64,000 bases of DNA from Pseudomonas sp. SDI. GTDB taxonomy: Bacteria > Pseudomonadota > Gammaproteobacteria > Pseudomonadales > Pseudomonadaceae. The notes under the pieces are model-generated. The model was not told the DNA's origin. It did not search any database and saw only the letters and a list, made by a program, of their open reading frames with translations. The stretch is taken from contig NZ_QETK01000026.1 in NCBI RefSeq assembly GCF_003105155.1, positions 1 to 64,000 of the forward strand, given 5' to 3'. Shown one piece after another: positions 61,972 to 64,000 of the stretch (within the stretch, counting starts at the first letter, position 1; every line of letters begins with the position of its first letter). Made by a program: the position numbers and the translations under genes.

Positions 61972-62916
61972 ATGACCCCAACGACTTCCCGGCAACGCCC
62001 CTCCCTTTCCTTCCGGCTGAGCAAAGCAGAACTGGTGCTGGTGTTCATCACCCTGCTCTGGGGCGGAACCTTCCTGCTGGTGCACAACGTGATGACGGTC
62101 AGTGGCCCGATGTTCTTCGTCGGCCTGCGCTTTGCTGCGGCGGCGCTGTTCGTCGGCCTGGTCAGCTGGCGCTCGCTGTCCGGGCTGACCGCGCTCGAAC
62201 TCAAGGCCGGCGTGCTGATCGGCGCGTCGATCATGCTCGGCTACGGCTTACAGACCGTCGGCCTGCAAACCATCAGCAGCAGCCAGTCGGCGTTCATCAC
62301 CGCCTTATACGTGCCCTTCGTGCCGCTGCTGCAATGGCTGGTGCTCGGCCGCCGTCCGGGCCTGATGCCAAGCCTGGGCATCGGCCTGGCGTTTGCCGGG
62401 CTGATGCTGCTGGCTGGCCCGGCCGCAGGCTCGATCCACTTCAGCCCCGGCGAAATTGCCACCCTGGTCAGCGCCGTGGCTATCGCTGCCGAGATCATCC
62501 TGATCAGCACCTACGCCGGCACGGTCGACGTCCGCCGGGTGACCGTGGTGCAACTGGCCACCGCCTCGGCACTCTCGTTCATGATGGTGGTGCCGACCCA
62601 GGAACGCCTGCCGGACTTCTCCTGGCTGCTGGCCCTCAGTGCCCTGGGCCTGGGCGCAATGAGCGCGGTAATCCAAGTGGCGATGAACTGGGCACAGAAG
62701 TCGGTTTCGCCAACCCGAGCTACGCTGATCTACGCAGGCGAACCAGTCTGGGCCGGCATCGTCGGGCGCATTGCCGGCGAACGTCTGCCGGTGCTGGCAT
62801 TGCTCGGCGGGCTGCTGATCGTAGTAGCGGTGATCGTCAGCGAACTGAAGGTAAGACGCCGCGATGTCACAGACAACCTCGACGAACCTGCGCGAGAAGA
62901 GCGCGAGGCAGGATAA
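61972..62916 (+). CDS. EamA family (drug/metabolite) transporter
   Basis: A 314-aa inner-membrane exporter with ten hydrophobic segments in two EamA halves (TLLWGGTFLLVHNVM in the first; LIYAGEPVWAGIVGRIAGE in the second). The substrate is unknown, often amino acids or metabolites. Start MTPTTSRQ at 61972. The XRE-cupin gene is divergent. Confidence 0.9.
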   Translation: MTPTTSRQRPSLSFRLSKAELVLVFITLLWGGTFLLVHNVMTVSGPMFFVGLRFAAAALFVGLVSWRSLSGLTALELKAGVLIGASIMLGYGLQTVGLQTISSSQSAFITALYVPFVPLLQWLVLGRRPGLMPSLGIGLAFAGLMLLAGPAAGSIHFSPGEIATLVSAVAIAAEIILISTYAGTVDVRRVTVVQLATASALSFMMVVPTQERLPDFSWLLALSALGLGAMSAVIQVAMNWAQKSVSPTRATLIYAGEPVWAGIVGRIAGERLPVLALLGGLLIVVAVIVSELKVRRRDVTDNLDEPAREEREAG

Positions 62917-63068
62917 TCCCGGCCAGCGACACCTCGGTTTTGGTAAAAAACTGTTATAAAAAAATGCTTTATTGGCGCGCCCTTGTAGGATTCTGCGACA
63001 GCTTGCGGGTTGGTGATCGACGGGGCGCCACGTATGATCCCTTACAAACCTCTGCAGATTAGAAATCT

Positions 63069-64000
<932 letters not shown>

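Overview
The window looks like about 64 kb of chromosome from a fluorescent-group Pseudomonas (P. putida/P. fluorescens type). The evidence is the high GC content, the gacA-uvrC-pgsA-tRNA-Gly block, many REP palindromes of the 'GGGAGCGGGC...CCCGCGA' type, a CsrA/RsmE-like regulator, and the general gene content. No plasmid or complete phage is present. There are three tRNA genes: Leu-UAA, Cys-GCA and Gly-GCC.

Layout. 1-7.1 kb holds peroxide and sulfur functions on the minus strand: ahpF, ahpC, gor, galU, a tsdBA-type thiosulfate dehydrogenase pair and a small lipoprotein. 7.2-11.5 kb holds two small genes, a nitronate-monooxygenase-like flavoprotein, and modABC behind a ModE-type operator. 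11.9-14.5 kb holds a csrA paralogue and a PAS kinase / 80-aa protein / response regulator operon. 14.7-19.9 kb holds tRNA-Leu and a six-gene, translationally coupled lipid-modification operon preceded by TGTACA boxes like those of the light sensor LitR/CarH. 20-28.5 kb holds small genes, acetyltransferases, a hybrid histidine kinase, a lactate-permease-like transporter with an Lrp/AsnC regulator, and membrane or exported unknowns.

28.7-45.8 kb is a tRNA-linked variable region. It has a soluble PAS chemoreceptor, phage/IS66/integrase debris abutting tRNA-Cys, a 1,560-aa NEL-type E3 ubiquitin ligase effector whose start lies in a perfect RNA hairpin, dsdA with its LysR regulator, an M20 dipeptidase, a methyltransferase, tRNA-Gly, then pgsA, uvrC, gacA and small regulators. 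46.2-47.9 kb is a Pit phosphate transporter.

The most striking system is at 48.0-54.7 kb, a four-gene operon. Its third gene is an 808-aa protein whose first 300 residues closely resemble the borosin alpha-N-methyltransferases (OphMA family) that methylate peptide backbones. Behind that domain are a leader-binding-like helical segment, a Nif11-like segment and three beta-rich repeats. The fourth gene is a 2-oxoglutarate/Fe(II) oxygenase. The first two encode distantly similar membrane-anchored proteins, one with a 74-residue tract of mostly alternating Asp-Val/Ile. I read this as a candidate unusual RiPP or protein-modifying system; the substrate is unknown.

54.8-64 kb holds an ArsR-rhodanese regulator and divergent membrane protein, a small unknown, a three-gene operon (YaaW-like, coiled-coil unknown, ComEC-type metallo-beta-lactamase fold) that could be a stress or defence module, an SH3-domain protein, an ACT-domain protein, an XRE-cupin regulator divergent from an EamA exporter, and the start of an Mrp/Pha antiporter subunit A cut by the window end.
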